Origin: Hypholoma sublateritium FD-334 SS-4
Lineage: Eukaryota > Basidiomycota > Agaricomycetes > Agaricales > Strophariaceae
NCBI GenBank assembly: GCA_000827495.1
Contig: KN817598.1
Location: 1-64,000 of the forward strand
Reading direction: 5' to 3'
Length of the DNA stretch: 64,000 nt
A model generated the notes under the pieces. That model was not told the origin of the DNA. It searched no databases and was given only the letters and a program-made list of their open reading frames with translations. The stretch's first letter is position 1, and the number at the start of each line of letters is the position of its first letter. The position numbers and the translations under genes are program-made. Of the stretch, positions 33,873 through 47,067 are shown piece after piece.

Positions 33873-36800
33873 TCAACACACCGTGCAGTCCTCCTTGAAA
33901 CTTAAATTATACATCGTTTTATCCACTATTTTCTCTATCTTTTTCCAATCCGAACGTCTTTGAATAAATTCATAGATGTCCTACAAATATGTCAATGAAC
34001 AATAATACAAAGGTACGGGTTGAAAACACAAACCTCAGGTCTATAAGCTCCACCGTATCTTGCTACGTCTTTTACAATTTGGGCCAGATCCTTAGCGTCT
34101 TCGACGACATAAACGTGCCCCAGCATTCTGAGATGTGCAAATTCAGTTGTTATAGCTGACACCTACGCCAGCGTCAGCCCGTATATTAAAAAACAGTCAA
34201 GCGCAGAATTTTACCTTCAGCGATGCAATAAATGCATTATATGCATTCAAATCTGCTATAACTTGGAACCCACCCGTTAATGATATAATTTGCCGTTTGA
34301 TATGCTTTTGCAAAATTCTGCAGCATAAATATATTAATGGCGCCCCCACAAACAGGTAGCGATAGACACACGCACCCAATCAGTCGCAAGCCAACTTCCT
34401 GATAGAATACCTCCAAGACTTCCTTGCTAGTGCTCCCCTTCAACAGCTTACAATGGTTCTCCAAGCACCGGATTGCTTCCTGACATCCTTTCGTCGGGGC
34501 CAGCTCAAGAGGGGCATCCTCCGGCGGATAGTATTCCCGCGCTTGCGTCAGAGTGAGGATAATGTGCTCAACCTGGATGTTTCAGGGTATTAAAATAGCA
34601 ACGGGAGGGCACGCGAGATGACAAACAGACCTGGTTCATTAGTACCTCGGTACCAGCATTGAGCCCAGTCGCAACCGAGTCGTCTAATGAGTTTTCAAAG
34701 CGCTTTTTCTCCCGCACAACGGCGTTTAGGAAATCAGTTTTATCAATGTGGTGCGCCTGGTGTTGTGCATTAGGCATGCGCTGGGTGAAGGTGGAACAGG
34801 GCTTACCAGCTCTTTGTCGAAATAGACTTGCGTGATCGATTGGATCGTATCACCGATGTGCACCAGCTCGAAGAATTGGACCAACGGAGCAACGTTCGCC
34901 GTGTCGGAGTGTTCGCCTGGTTTATAATCGCGCATGCGTTCCGTCGCCCTAACGTCGGCAATACTCGGTCAAAGACGAATGCAGGAACGTTGAGTGCACA
35001 CACTTTGCAAACCCTCGCGATACGTGCTGATCCCCGAGTGCCTGTAGCATCAGTATGAACAGCTCCTCGATCGTATCCCGAACCCTATGACCATAGTGTC
35101 CGGGATACCCGGCAAACGTCTCTACGCGTTTCAGAGATTCGCGATCGGCGTGGATGATTTCTAGCGCCACGTCCAACGAGAGTAATAAGTCAAGCTGATG
35201 GGTGCCGTCGGCAGTGCCCGCTGTCGAAGGCGTGACACTGGAGGCGTCCATGAGCGGCGTCGGGGATTTGATGTCCAGGTGAGTCAAGGATCCTGACAAG
35301 GCATAGGCTCTACATGAGTCGACGCTAAAGAAAGGATGAAAGCTCACAGACCTGGTGGTTTTTCATGTGCACCGCTCACTTTCGGGGAATAATCGTCGTC
35401 GTCGTCGTCAAAGAACGTGGTGTCTTTGCTACTCAAATTCTTCGAGTATGCGGTAGGGCGGGCTACACTGCTCCTGCCAACCCCGGTGACCCAACGTTGC
35501 GGGTTGAGCATGGCGATACCTTGAACGGCCGCAGTGCCTCCGGTCATCAACGCGCCACCCACAGCACCAACGGTTCGTGGAACGATCGTAACGGGGAGTA
35601 GAAGAATATTGGTGAATGATGCGAGAACGTTGCGCTTGAGCATCGCTGGGTTCTGGGAAGTGATGAATTGCCTAGTCCCGTCAGCTCCGATAGCATTTGT
35701 ATCCGAGGCCTAATCAAAAACGGAAAGGTGAACATGGTGCACGCAAGTGAATAGGGTAGCCAACCTCTTGATCCCAGCCTTTGCAGATTATATCAAATGC
35801 GATTTTCACAGATTCCACTTCTTCGTCAAGGTATTCGTCCATGTTGGTCTCGAACATGCGGTACCTACCCCAAATATGTCAATTTTAGTCGGTATGCGGC
35901 AGCAAAAATGCATACACCACATCTTCTGCCTTGTGCTGGTCCACGTCTGAGTCTTTCCGCTCCTTGGCAACCTCGAAAATGGCGTCAACCATTTTCCATG
36001 CCTCGCGGAAGGAGGCTGCTGCGGATTTGAGGTATATGTCGTTGGAAATCTCGCGCGCATGCTGCAGGAGAATGGTGATATATTCGCCGACCACTTCCAT
36101 TGCCAACCGGTCAGAGAACAAGATGAGGACTTGTGATGCAGGAGGGAAAACACGGACGGCTTGCGCGCCGTGTTCCCGTATAGAACTGAGAATGACGTCC
36201 ATGAACTGATCCATGGCAGCAAAATCAAGTTGACCTTCCGAACTGGAGATCGTAAGTATGGGCCAATCTATCTGCGCTGGACTCACGTAAAATTATCCAG
36301 CGCTGGCCATTGTCCTTGCTGATAGAATATTTCCCTCTTCTCTGTCCAGACCTTGCCCATCTCCCAGTCACCACTGCTTACATCCCAGACTTCCCAGCTC
36401 GACTCTGCTGCTTCTCGCATCCCAGCCTCATCCCCCTTTCCATCCGCAACATCAAAAGCAGCCAGGAGACTCGAATCGAAACGATCCATTGCTGTCCGCA
36501 GGGATGCGAAAAGCGTGTCCCATTGTCGCACAGGTTGTATTGCGGGCGATAGAAATGAAGAGAGGAGCCGTAGAGTTTTCGCTTGGTCATAAAGTGAAGA
36601 CTTCAGTTCTCCCGCCAGATCAGAAAGGACAATGTGGGGGGCAGATGAAAGCAGGCGAATCAAGGGTTTGAGAAGGGTATGCGCTCGCATATATTTAGTC
36701 CGCGAGCTGTCTTTTGGTGGCAGAGGGGAATGTGGCGGGACCAGGCTTTCGCTGTGCATGTTCTGGAATGCCCCAACAAAGTCCCCCATCTCTTCTAGGG

Positions 36801-37215
36801 GTGGCTGGAAGATATCAGCCGTCGTGAAGTCGCCGAATTCATCGTCGACCGGTATGACTGGAGGCGCAGCCGCACGTGAGTTCACGGTTTTTTCGTTCGA
36901 TTTCCGCTCGAGCGAGTCAAGCACCTTTCTGAATGTAGAATCAGCATCGACCCCAAGTGCCTTCCACCGCTTATCCCAGAGTCCTTCGTCCCGGGCAAAA
37001 GCAGCAGTTTCCCGACAGCATCTGCTGTATGAAGGGACATCGGGTACTGGGAGATGAGAAAGTATTAGCAGATGAAGATCCGATGGTAACCGACCGACGA
37101 GAAGTGGTGCTGGTTCTATTGGCTTTTGGCCCGTCGCTCGTGACAGAAAACGAGCTCCTGTCGACGCAGCCGACGAGTAGAGCTTGACGGGCTCCAATGT
37201 TGCGAACTTTTCCAT
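33873..37215 (-). CDS. RCY1: Recyclin-1 (F-box plus Sec10-like domain)
   Basis: Endocytic recycling and exocyst-linked F-box protein (yeast Rcy1, fission yeast Pof6). The N-terminal F-box is RLPSDLHLLILSHLPVPDV with YSRCCRETAAF after it (residues about 42-85). The Sec10-like region follows over many exons: SEGQLDFAAMDQFMDVILSS, ISNDIYLKSAAASF, the LASFTNILLLPVTIVPRTVG segment, KRFENSLDDSVATGLNAGTE, ADLNAYNAF, LRMLGHVYVVEDAKDL and DIYEFIQRRSDWKKIEKIVD. The stop is at 33873 after a Cys-rich end (CTVC). The first exon (36283..37215) alone codes for 310 residues. The C-terminal block is nearly diagnostic for the family. Intact; acts at sites of polarised growth and endosomes. Confidence 0.9.
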
Positions 37216-37592
37216 GTGATAGTAGATAACAGCCCAGAGAGATTCGATGCAAAGTCTTTGCTAGGCACAGTCGTATGTAGGCGTCGTGCGCAAGTCGTTG
37301 GCCCGCCGCGCGGCGCGTGCACTACGCACTGCGGCATGTTGCCACGTGCCATTTGCCGTGGCACGCTCGCTGGCCGCACGACGGTTCGAACCGCCGCACG
37401 ACGCAGAAGACCGGAGGTCGGTCCCAGATATCCAGCTAACGGCGCAGAGGGACAACAGAGGGCTCCTTCATTCAGTATGTCATACAAATTTTATATGATT
37501 TTACTTGGTCTGAGAAGGAGAATAAGTAGCTCTTCACGCTCAAACTTGGCTCAAACCAAAATAGCACTCGACCAAACATGACTATCGAAAAT
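37216..37592. other. Short intergenic region with GC-rich inverted repeats
   Basis: The stretch 37.30-37.42 kb is GC-rich and has small palindromes (GCCACGTGCC facing CCGTGGCACG, and GACGGTTCGAACCGCC). It resembles a tRNA T arm at first sight, but no cloverleaf forms. No gene seen. Confidence 0.35.
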
Positions 37593-38254
37593 CTAACCTC
37601 TCCTGTGTTCCTTCTGATTCCTTTCCACAGCACTATAAACCGCGTCCCAATCCCAGCACTGGTACTGGTACAGTATAACATCCGGCTTGGGCTGTCCGGC
37701 TACCGTTTGCAAGTCGAGGTCACCACGGCATAATACCATCTCGCGAAGGTAATTGACGCAGTGTTGTGTAGAAGATGTGACTGCATTGAACTCTGGCTCC
37801 CGGGGCTTTCGACGCTCGACCTCAACTATACTCTTGCGGATAAGGTCGAGGCATTGAAGTTGGTGGTAGATGGACACAGTATACTCTTGTGGATCTTTGT
37901 TCTCTTGAGAACGTAGATGGACAGTACCAATTCCAGGGGTGAGTCTACCCCACTCTTCGTCATCTCCCAATATCTGATAGTGTGCAGAATTCTCCAAATG
38001 CATGCGTACGGGGTGGAGAGGTGCAACAGGAAAGGTCCTCGGACTATCAGTGTCTATAGCAGCACGTGTTAGCCAGCACTACAAAAACCGAAAAGTATAA
38101 GTTTGTTACCATCTGAGATGAGTCCTTTATGTTGATATGTCTGCAGTATACTGTTAATCCATGTCATGTTGAAGGATTTAACAACAAGGATGACAAATAA
38201 TAAAGCGCAAAGGAGAGCAGACGGTTGTCCAGTCAAAGCCCTTTGGTGCCTCAT
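37593..38254 (-). CDS. UstYa/DUF3328-family protein 1
   Basis: Two exons (38254..38110 and 38053..37593) make 201 residues. A membrane segment, ALLCALLFVILVVKSF, lies near the N-terminus, giving a type II topology as in UstYa oxidases. The family has two HxxHC motifs thought to bind metal. Here the first is HQLQC (YHQLQCLDLIR; Gln for the second His) and the second is TQHC followed by VNYLREMVLC, lacking the leading His. Downstream comes the conserved W-rich segment CWDWDAV. In ascomycete dikaritin clusters UstYa proteins oxidise or cyclise ribosomal peptides. The altered motifs mean this copy may be catalytically different or a partner subunit. It belongs with the related genes to its right. 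Confidence 0.85.
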
Positions 38255-39103
38255 TGCGGGATCAAGCTTCAAGTGCTGCACAAAAGTTGCATCCTGTACC
38301 TACTACTAAAAGTAAGGAAACTATGCCCTTCGTGAACCGGATTCGAAAATTTCCGAGATTAATTTCTCGATCTTGGAATATAATCGGACGCCTAGCCTTC
38401 CTCATGCCTGAAATACATGTTTTAATCAACGCCGGTGCTATGACATACCGTGTAATCGGTCATTGATGTGGGCCGGGTTTTGTTGGACCAAGAAGATGGT
38501 TAGGTTGAGCACATATATAATTCACATTCACATTCACACAGACCGAAATTAATATTGCAGGCTCTGATCAGATAAGAGGAATGATCATTCCTACTTCTAG
38601 TTGTTTATTTTGGATCTACTTATCTGCCCCATCAAAGATCAAAGAAAAAGAATTTGGACAATGGAAGAGCAAAATTTGCTCATGTGCTCACAAGCCAGCT
38701 GAGCTGTTCGTGTTGATGATTTTAGAAAGATTCACTCAGACTCGGAAGCAAGGTGTGCGCTGAGAGTCAATCAAGAGCGCCGAGACCTAAGATTAGTAAG
38801 ACCTATGTAAGACTCGGAGGCTGTGGGTCCTTGAGGGAGCATCAAATGCATATACCTTGTGCTCACGTCATCGCAACTCCACTTTCTGATGTGCATTGCG
38901 TCTTTGCGCGTAGTAAGTACCTGCGGTTGTAATTTCCACATGTGACCCTCCTTGATCTACGTATACTAAGTCAAGCTCAAGATTTTCTCGGGTATGTCGG
39001 CCATAGCCACAAGGAAAGATTTACGACGAATTCTAAATTTGACAGTTATTGGATACGATGTCTCTACAAAATCGGAGTACATAGTATATCTACAACTAAA
39101 ATT
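38255..39103. other. No gene seen between the first two UstYa-family genes
   Basis: About 850 bases, AT-rich, containing the upstream region of the first gene and the 3' region of the second, which are in the same orientation. Confidence 0.4.
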
Positions 39104-39768
39104 TTAATTTGTGTCTGACGTATCATTCATCCACATTCGCATGTCGTTTTCAAGAAAATCATGGGGCTTCCTCCAATCCTGACACACATGTACTGATCCC
39201 GCAGTGGTGGAGATGAAATGGTTGTCCTGGAAATATCCTGACTCAAGAGTCAGATCTGGTCGACACATGATGAGTTGGCGCAAGTAATTCAGGCAGTGAC
39301 GGAGATGCGGCCAGTCTTCTCTTTTATTATCGACGAGTGCCGCGGAGAGTATCTGCACGCAGTGCATCTCGTGATACATTGCAACAAATACTGCACGATT
39401 TTCTTCACTGGAACCGAGCGCATGGAGTCGGTAGACACCAGCACCCCGAGGAAATATAGCCATCCATTCGTTACTGGCCTCGGGTGTTGTGGCATTGTAT
39501 CGTGCTGATATATCGCTGGTTCGCATGAGGACACGACCCGTAAGGACCGGTAGAGCCTCGGGCTCTTCTTCTAATGAGACAGGATCATTTAGCAGGCGTT
39601 CTGTTGGTACGAAAGTAATAACATAGGATACTTACTGTGTAGCCCAACATGGTACACATCTGCAATGTCTTGGGTAGGTTGATGGACAAGCTTCTGTACA
39701 CTGATAGAATGTAACACGGAGACGACGCAAAGTAAACAGAGAATCACAGTAAATACTGTTTTCGACAT
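39104..39768 (-). CDS. UstYa/DUF3328-family protein 2
   Basis: Two exons (39768..39636 and 39570..39104) make 199 residues. The N-terminal helix VFTVILCLLCVVSVLHSI anchors it. Both family motifs are complete: HEMHC (AMYHEMHCVQIL) and HLRHC (PHLRHCLNYLRQLIMC), followed by RPDLTLE and the CQDW segment. Of the three copies in this window it has the most canonical motif pair, so it is the best candidate for an active enzyme. Expected location is the ER or Golgi membrane with the domain in the lumen, where it could meet a secreted precursor. Same strand as copy 1. Confidence 0.88.
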
Positions 39769-40630
39769 TATGGTGTTGGTGTAGGTCTCAAAAAGAGGTT
39801 CGCTGGGAACGGGGTGCGAAAAGAACAAGGGGCAGTACTTTGTCCGTCCCTCAGCTCCTGCCGCTTCAGGCCTCACTTAAGTGTACGCGACAAGTACGCG
39901 ATACATCAATTTGTGTAATTTGGATACAAATCTTTACTACCATGAACTTGGGTGCAACCCATGTTCGGCACAGATCGTCTGGCTCGCGAGACTAGAGGCA
40001 ACTGGAGCTGGAGATACCATATTGGTACGCGCTACCTTTTTTGTGTTTTGCGCTGCCAGCCGTTATTCGGCAGCAGATTGAGATCGAACAGGGAAATACA
40101 TACCCCTTTCGGGCTATTCTTGGTACAATCCGACGTTAGCCGAATGATGTGCTAAAATTAGACCTTTGCTCGACTGCCAGGCAACTGCCAGGGCCATTGC
40201 GCCATCGTGAGAGATCGACTGTAAGTGAATTGTCGATTTTCAGGGTGAGTTTAGATTGATCAGTGTGCTCTGAGTACTTGAGAGGTGGTTTTACATATAA
40301 TTTCTAAACAATCGACGTTACAAAACGAAAGCGGAAAAAACAAGTTGATACACGCTTTCGGGCCGTTTGTCCGTGATATTTCCCTCCTTTTCGAGATCGT
40401 GGGCCAAGATTTCTTACGCCCCATTTGGGATAAAATAGAAAGATGATGGCCTGGTCTGCTTGGGTTTGCGCAGTCTTTGACGAGGCTGATCTTGTCTCAC
40501 CCTAATCAATTGCCAAGTCACTTTCAATATGTAACATCTATGCAGTACTATTTCAAGGCCGTCCACAGTTAAGCCGTAAAAAAAAATCGACGCAGTGCAG
40601 AAGATTCCGCAATCAGACTTCAAGTCATTT
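39769..40630. other. Intergenic, nothing recognised
   Basis: About 860 bases between copy 2 of the UstYa family and the But2-like gene. Short frames only. Confidence 0.4.
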
Positions 40631-41617
40631 TTAGATTGTCTGATACTGTCTCATGTAGATTCCTGTAATTTGGTGAGAAATATGGAAGTTTCTCAGAACG
40701 ATGCAATCCAACATACCATTAAGCTCTTTCTGACCGGAGGCAAGGATGTGCATGTTGCATGGGCCTTGCCCACAAGAGACTTCAATATGTTGGTACGTTC
40801 CTGACGGGCACATGTAAGGTTCGGTGCTCTGGGTGGATGGACCCAGTGCAGAAAATACGCCAAGGCGCTTCGCTCGTGGTGGTTTTGAGTTCCAAGTCAA
40901 ACGTCTGGTGTCGATGGTCTGGTCCCACTCAAGTGCCCATACGTCGAAAAATGCGTTCTTAACATCGGTAAAAAGCTTCCGGGCTTGTGGTGGTATAGTA
41001 AGGACGACACTGCAGTTCTCCATTCCGTAATCAGTCGCAAAAAATTCTGCAACGGTCGATATCTGCTGGGTAATTAGTGAAAAGACGCAAATGTTAATTT
41101 CTGTACGTACTTCTTGCGTTATAACAGTGCGTCGTTCATTGTATGGAATCATTCCGAATGCCGGAAGTTTTAACTGATCGGGGTACGGTTGCTGAGTTTC
41201 CCCCGGAGCAGACGAATCAACTTGAGTCAAACTGTAGGGAGGTTGAGTGGTTGGGCCTCGTGGGGTTGCTTTGAGCTTTCCGGCCCTGTATAAATCGTCT
41301 AAATTGGAGTAGGAACTGAGGAACGGCAGATTATCGAGTGGAATGGGCCCCAAAGGCCGAGTCACGGTGACTTGGCTACCGAGGTACGCAAGACTCAAAG
41401 CGTCAAGCATGGTACATAGGCCTATAAAAATTGACAACCACAGTATCAGATTGAAATGCTGTGTTTGAGTCTTTGTGTCTTGATTAATTACTCGAGTTTG
41501 AGCTCGTACACAAATTTATTGCATTCGAAAGAGGTGAATACCTTCTAGTTTTTCTTCAGGTCTGAACTCTTCGAAATGATCAGCCTCACTTTGCGGCAAC
41601 GACATATAGCTGGCCAT
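40631..41617 (-). CDS. One-pass membrane protein with But2-like C-terminal domain
   Basis: Three exons (41617..41542, 41478..41111, 41065..40631) give 292 residues. The start MASYMSLPQSEADHF leads to a cytosolic acidic stretch and one membrane helix, FNLILWLSIFIGLCTMLDAL. The lumenal part has FATDYGMENCSVVLTIPP, VWALEWDQ, LTWNSKPPRAKRLG, MCPSGTYQHIEVSCG and ends GIYMRQYQTI. This pattern matches a common basidiomycete group related to the C-terminal domain of the ubiquitin-3-binding protein But2; the assignment is from pattern memory. Its single N-terminal anchor is the same topology as the UstYa proteins around it, so it could share their compartment. Biochemical role unknown. Confidence 0.65.
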
Positions 41618-42557
41618 CTGGAAACGGCGTTGAATTCAGTCGGACTGCCAGACCCGTGTAGCAGCAATTTCCCTATTATACTATTCTTTTCATCGAGAAA
41701 CCATCTTCCTCTTCCGGGAACTTTTTTCCCATCTGCGCATACGCTCACTATTTATAATACAGCGCTGATGATCTAGCTAATTATAGATCTGAACAAAATT
41801 GATCATTGGGCGTACATAACAGTGAAATCTCATCAATCTGAACAAAAAACCTCGGCAGGAAGCAGGAAACAAAATCTCCATATACTGTTAAGTAGTACGT
41901 AATCAGCAGAACGTTCATCTACATGTATATATAGACCGTCTTATCTTACGCAGTCCATTTTTTCCATACATTGGCTTTGGGGAAAGAGTAAATTTATACT
42001 AAGCAATGGCCTTGTGTCGGTGGCTCTTGCTGGGGATACCTTATCAGGTAATCCTCAATAGCTGCAAAGGGCTACAATCAACTTAATGCGAATAACTGTC
42101 ACGGTATCATCTCCCCACGGCGTCATTGCACACAATCTCACCCACTTCGAAGTTAAGTATTGTCAGATGATCAGATATTAATCACAATATTTATACACCA
42201 AATCAGATTTATATAGTTTAGTGTACATGTGGAGCGTACCAGAATTGCCTCTCTTGCAGCCTTGCCGCGTAGCAAGTCCTGTCTATTATGTTTCATCCCC
42301 ATGAGATTATGGATGCGATTTTAATAGTTCTCTCTTTGACAGAGAAGTGGTTTTGATGAATATGATGTGCAACAGAACCGTTCAACCGTATAAAAGAAGT
42401 TTTACCCATGGTACTATCTATACACCAATATATAGTCTCCGCTTGATTTCATCACAGTTCCATTTCTTTACGTGCACACGCAGTGCACATGGCAATGCAT
42501 ACATATAAGTAATGGGGCCAATAGAAGTCCTTAACTCGTCTGTATCTCTGAAGAGCT
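41618..42557. other. Divergent intergenic region, nothing recognised
   Basis: About 940 AT-rich bases between two divergently transcribed membrane protein genes. Confidence 0.4.
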
Positions 42558-43774
42558 ATGGTAGGCCTCACTGTACCTGAATCCATCTTCATTTCCGATT
42601 TACTTGGAGGAATTTTCTATGGTAATGTTCTTTCACTTCAAATCTACTAAGACATTACATAAAGCTGACGGCCTCAATCTTAGGATTATACTGCGTCTTA
42701 TTCATACAGTACCTATCGCTCGTACGACGTAATAAGACCGTTGGGACTGCGGTCTTCTATCCCATAGTCGCGTTATTTTTAGGAGGCACAGCATTTGTGG
42801 GCATCGGTTTCGCCCAAGGGTTCCTCTCTCTTGTGAGCATGAGCATGCTTATTGCGCGTAAAACATCCCATTGACAGTACAAACCAGCTCCGCGCTACTG
42901 ATCCAGGAACTGCGATCACCTTATTCCGCCTCAGGCTTTCCACAAGTACAATATACTCATTCCTGGATTTAATATCTCAGGGTGTCCTTGTATGTTTTAC
43001 AGTACTCAGATGTATACACCCATTCACGCCATTACAGATATATCGTTGCTGGATTGTGTGGGGTAAAAACACTGCCCTCATTATTGTTCCCTCGCTTTTG
43101 GCTACTGCGTCATTTAGTGAGTATATCTTACTCACCAAAGGTGCATGATACAAAATCTGATGTTTATAAAAGTCACAGATATCGTCCTTGTTGCCGAGCT
43201 GGGACTCTTTGGTCCAGCCTCCCGGGCTGCCCCTGACTGGTTTACGAAGCTGGGGACTGCATCCTTCTCCATCTCACTTGCAACAAACGCAATCGTCACA
43301 GCAGTTCTTGTCGCAAAATTGATCATGGTTCACCGTGAGCTCACCGGAGACGGCTACGCGCACGGACACTATATTTCTGTGGTCATCGCCATGTTGATTG
43401 AGTCCGGAGCCCTGACCTTTGTCGCGCAGCTAATTTGGGTCGTACTATTCAGCCTTCAAAATGTGAGCTCGGGCTTCAATGCGGTTGGTAACGAGACGGC
43501 CCTTGCATGCGTACGTCTGGAATTTTTGTCACAAATTACCCCATCCTAAAGTTGAACTCAGGGGATTGCACCTACTGCTGTCATTGTCCGTGTAGCCATG
43601 GGAAGGTCGTACGAGACTAAGATGACTGGACACTCGCAGTTTGAAAGCGGAATGCGCTTTGCGGAGCGGAACGCTTCTACTACGGCGGCTGGTGAGGGCA
43701 CGCTGCAGTCGAAGTACGCAAGTGCTACTCGAATTGGTGTGAGCACAGACAAATTGGAAAAGGGTTCTCTCTGA
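42558..43774 (+). CDS. Polytopic membrane protein, DUF6534-like
   Basis: Begins MVGLTVPESIFISDLLGGIF. Spliced exons then give several hydrophobic helices, among them LFIQYLSLVRRNK, AVFYPIVALFLGGTAFVG, the hallmark IYRCWIVWGKNTALIIVPSL, ASFSISLATNAIVTAVLVAK, ISVVIAMLIESGALTFVAQL and LACGIAPTAVIVRV. The YRCWIVWG motif and the N-linked topology are typical of the very large, uncharacterised seven-helix family of Agaricomycetes often named DUF6533/DUF6534. The C-terminus is a soluble Ser/Thr tail ending DKLEKGSL. At least six exons; middle exon limits (about 42.85-43.05 kb) are uncertain. Whether it is a receptor or a transporter cannot be told. Confidence 0.7.
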
Positions 43775-44464
43775 TTGTCCAAGTGTAAATCATATTCGAA
43801 TAAATGTACACTGCAGAGGGCTTCGTTCAATATTGTTTCTTAAATTGCACCACAAATATGTAATAGCCTTCGCCTGGATTCTAAACTGTTCGAACCTTGG
43901 CCTACACGCTGATAAAGAATCCAGTTATACCATCGATGGAATTCACTCGGAGACGATACCGCTACGAAAATCATGACTCAGAAGCATGCCGAATAATAGC
44001 GGCGAGGCTCCACCATAGGTTTCAATCTATCTACCAAAATCTTTTTTGTCTGACCACATGATAACAGATTCATCGCGTGTACATATGTTTATTATTAAAC
44101 CGACGCCTTAATTTTGCGCAAGCTCAAAACTGACTCCTGAGGGGCGTGGGATGCACGATGAAGGGAATCAGAGTTGAGCGTTGAACGCCGAACGTTGAAA
44201 GTTAAATGAGGCTGATGCATTGATGAACAGTGAAGCAGAGCTATTCCGTCTTCCCGCAGGCGTAAATACGTTCGTCATCTATCTATCTCCATTATATCAA
44301 GGGGTGTGTTGATATTCGCTCAAGTTCATGTACCAAATTACTCTTGTGTGTTCCCTGTCAATTGTTTGCATCATCGAAGCTTCCCTTGGACGCTATATAT
44401 GAGAGAAAATCATCAACATGAGCTACGTCCCAACACCCGATCGAGTCAGACCAAACAGAACAAC

Positions 44465-47067
44465 ATGTCTTTGTACACCCAACTTGAAGAGATTCCTGTC
44501 CCCGTATCGGCCCAATTTATCTCACCCAAAGGTGTGCTATGCAACTACCGGCAGGAATCGCCTCCCTAACGATCATACGTAGATGCAGAACTCACAGTTG
44601 TTCAAGTGACATCCTTAGGAAAGGACCATGTCACAAATGCCAAACGCACAATGTCAAAATCGATTGCCTTCAACCAACTGAAAACGACAGCCGGCGATCT
44701 GTCCGGCCCGGGCGCGCCAATATCGTCGAGGCTGCAAGACGTCGACTTTGTCGCGCAAACCACGTCGCTCTCCGGCAACAAAGTTGCGACCCTCAGGAAC
44801 GTCAAGGGCACAGGTGGCGATGTAAAGCGAGTGGTCGAAGTCTGGAACCTTGGGCTGTTAGAAATATCGCTCAATGTGACGGACCACCATGGCGATTTCT
44901 ATCCGGATGGTGAGCATTGAGGAACTTCGTAATTTCTGATCACAATGAATAAGTATAAAAACTCAGAGATAATTGGATCACTGGCGTTTGCTCCTTCGGA
45001 GTTCTCGATCTTGTACATCGCGGAAGGAAATGCACCGGAGTCTGAGGACCCGTACCAGAAGTTTCGATTCAGCCCAGACTTCGGCGAAGGCTTTGTCGGC
45101 AAGCGACGCCCAGCGATATTCGTGCTTCGCTGGGAAGCCCATACGCCCGACTCCTCGTCAGACATACACGCAAACCTCGCGCAACTGGAAACACCGGACA
45201 GCATACGTTTCGGGCAAGCGATCTTCTCGGCTACATCCGACGAAATCATCTACGCGACAGGCTATGAGCTCACGCAGGACGGCCGCATGCTCGGGGTCAA
45301 GGGTCCCCTCAACCACCCTGTAGGGATATGGCAGCTGCGTGCACCCGCGCTGGCCGACGTCGCGTACAAGGTCGAGAAGAAGCCCACTACCGTTACGCTC
45401 AGCTTCGCGTGGAAGTTGACTCCCGCCCACCGCTCGTGCCGCTCGCCGCGCATCTTGCGCACTGAAGGCGCCGCGCCCACGCTGCTCTTTCTGTCATCAG
45501 CAACTGACGGCCCCCATGCTAGTGGATCTGCGCTCGAAGCGCTGGACCTCGCAGACGAGAGCAATGCAGATGCCGCGCCCGCCTCGCAGGCAAGGACACT
45601 GATCGGCACGGTCGAGGTGCCGGCCGAGAACGGCTTCCCCGGGTTGTATCCCGCGAACAGCCTGACAAAGACTTTTGAAATCCGCGCGCAAGGCGGAAAA
45701 TCTCCCAGCATACTCATCGGTTCCCAGTGGGGGTCACGGACCAGTGTACTCTGTGTCTCGCTGGACAGCGGGTCAGTTCAGGATCTCACTGGGGGCCAAA
45801 ACGGCCTGTACAGCTGGTCGCTTCTGGCGACCGACGGTCACCGGCGTGCTATTTGCACGCGAAGCTCGCCGTCTGTGCCCCCCGAAATTGTCCTCGGGAC
45901 GTTTGACAATGCAGGCAACGTATCGTGGACCATCATCGACAAGCCTGCACTTCCGGAAGGGCGTACGTGTTGCGAAGACTGACTTATTTTGTTTGTAGTT
46001 GCTGACGAACGCTTTTCTTTTGCGTCAGTCGCCAAGGTGTTATCAGCAATTCGAACTTCAATAATCCAAATTCCTGGTCGTCCCTTTTTAGAGACAATAG
46101 TAGTCCAGAAAGAAGATACGCAGACCTCAAATGCGAAACCCCCTTGCATTACTTACCCGCACGGCGGCCCTCATGGTACAGCCTCTATAGCGTTCTCAGC
46201 GCCCACGGCAGCCCTTGCACTTGAAGGATGTGAGTGGCCCATTGTCCGTTAAAACTGGATAATCAAGCAGATTTGTGCTAGATACCATTTCATTCCCGAA
46301 CTATAGCGGCTCGCTGGGATATGGCGAAAAGTTCCTCTTAGCACTGCTGGGAAGATGTGGCGAGCTTGATGTGCAGGATTGCATCGCATCCGCGCGCCAT
46401 CTCATTGAGCTTGGAATATCGGAGGCCGGGCCTCGGAAGCAACTCATCATGGGGGGAAGTCATGGAGGTTTCCTCACCGCACACCGTACGTTGTATTCCG
46501 CTGTGCGCAAAAGCCCGTGTTCACGTGTAAAACTAACGACATCCTTGTACATGTAAAGTCATCGGCCAGTTCCCTGACTTCTTCACCGCCGCCGTGCTGA
46601 TCAACCCCGTAATTTCCGCTGCTGAAATCGGTGGCTCGGACATTCCCGACTGGTATTTCGTTGAGTTCAACCTAGGTTATCCCCTCGCGTCCTCCCCGCC
46701 TGGAAAATACCCTCCTGCAACGTCCACACCCGGGTTGCCCATCAACCTGCCCCCACGCGTCGACCCCGCTGCGTTTTCCGCGCTTGACGCAGCGATGCCT
46801 CTCGCTCGCGTCGCCTCGATGACCGTACCCGTGCTTATCCTCTCTAGCACTGCGGACCGCCGCCTCGCGCCAACGAACTCACTTGCCCTGTACCACGGGC
46901 TGTGCGCACACTATGCCCGGCCGGAGTTGAGGGCCCGCGGCGCACGTGTCGAAATGTTAACGCTCGAGGGAGAGGGCCACATGATGGACGGCGTCGAGGC
47001 AGCGCGTATATGGTTTGAGTCAGCGCGTGATTGGTTTGCTGAAGCGTGCAAGACGGAGGCGGCGTAA
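44465..47067 (+). CDS. Acylaminoacyl-peptidase (S9C prolyl oligopeptidase family)
   Basis: Removes N-acylated residues from short peptides. An N-terminal beta-propeller (from MSLYTQLEEIPVP to about DKPALPEG) precedes an alpha/beta-hydrolase domain. That domain has the oxyanion segment YPHGGPHG, SFPNYSGSLGYGE, the nucleophile elbow MGGSHGGF (Ser), the Asp in LSSTADRR and the His in GEGHMMDG. Several introns; at the SFPNY junction the TAG acceptor just before ATACC restores YTISFPNY. No signal peptide, so cytosolic. The last exon encodes 46.6-47.07 kb. Probably a housekeeping enzyme, but it sits inside the UstYa-rich region. S9-family peptidases trim peptides in some fungal RiPP pathways, so a role cannot be excluded. 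Confidence 0.88.

Noticed and set aside
37360..37420. GACGGTTCGAACCGCC resembling a tRNA T arm
   Set aside because: The stem does not pair correctly around the loop and no anticodon or acceptor arms can be drawn.
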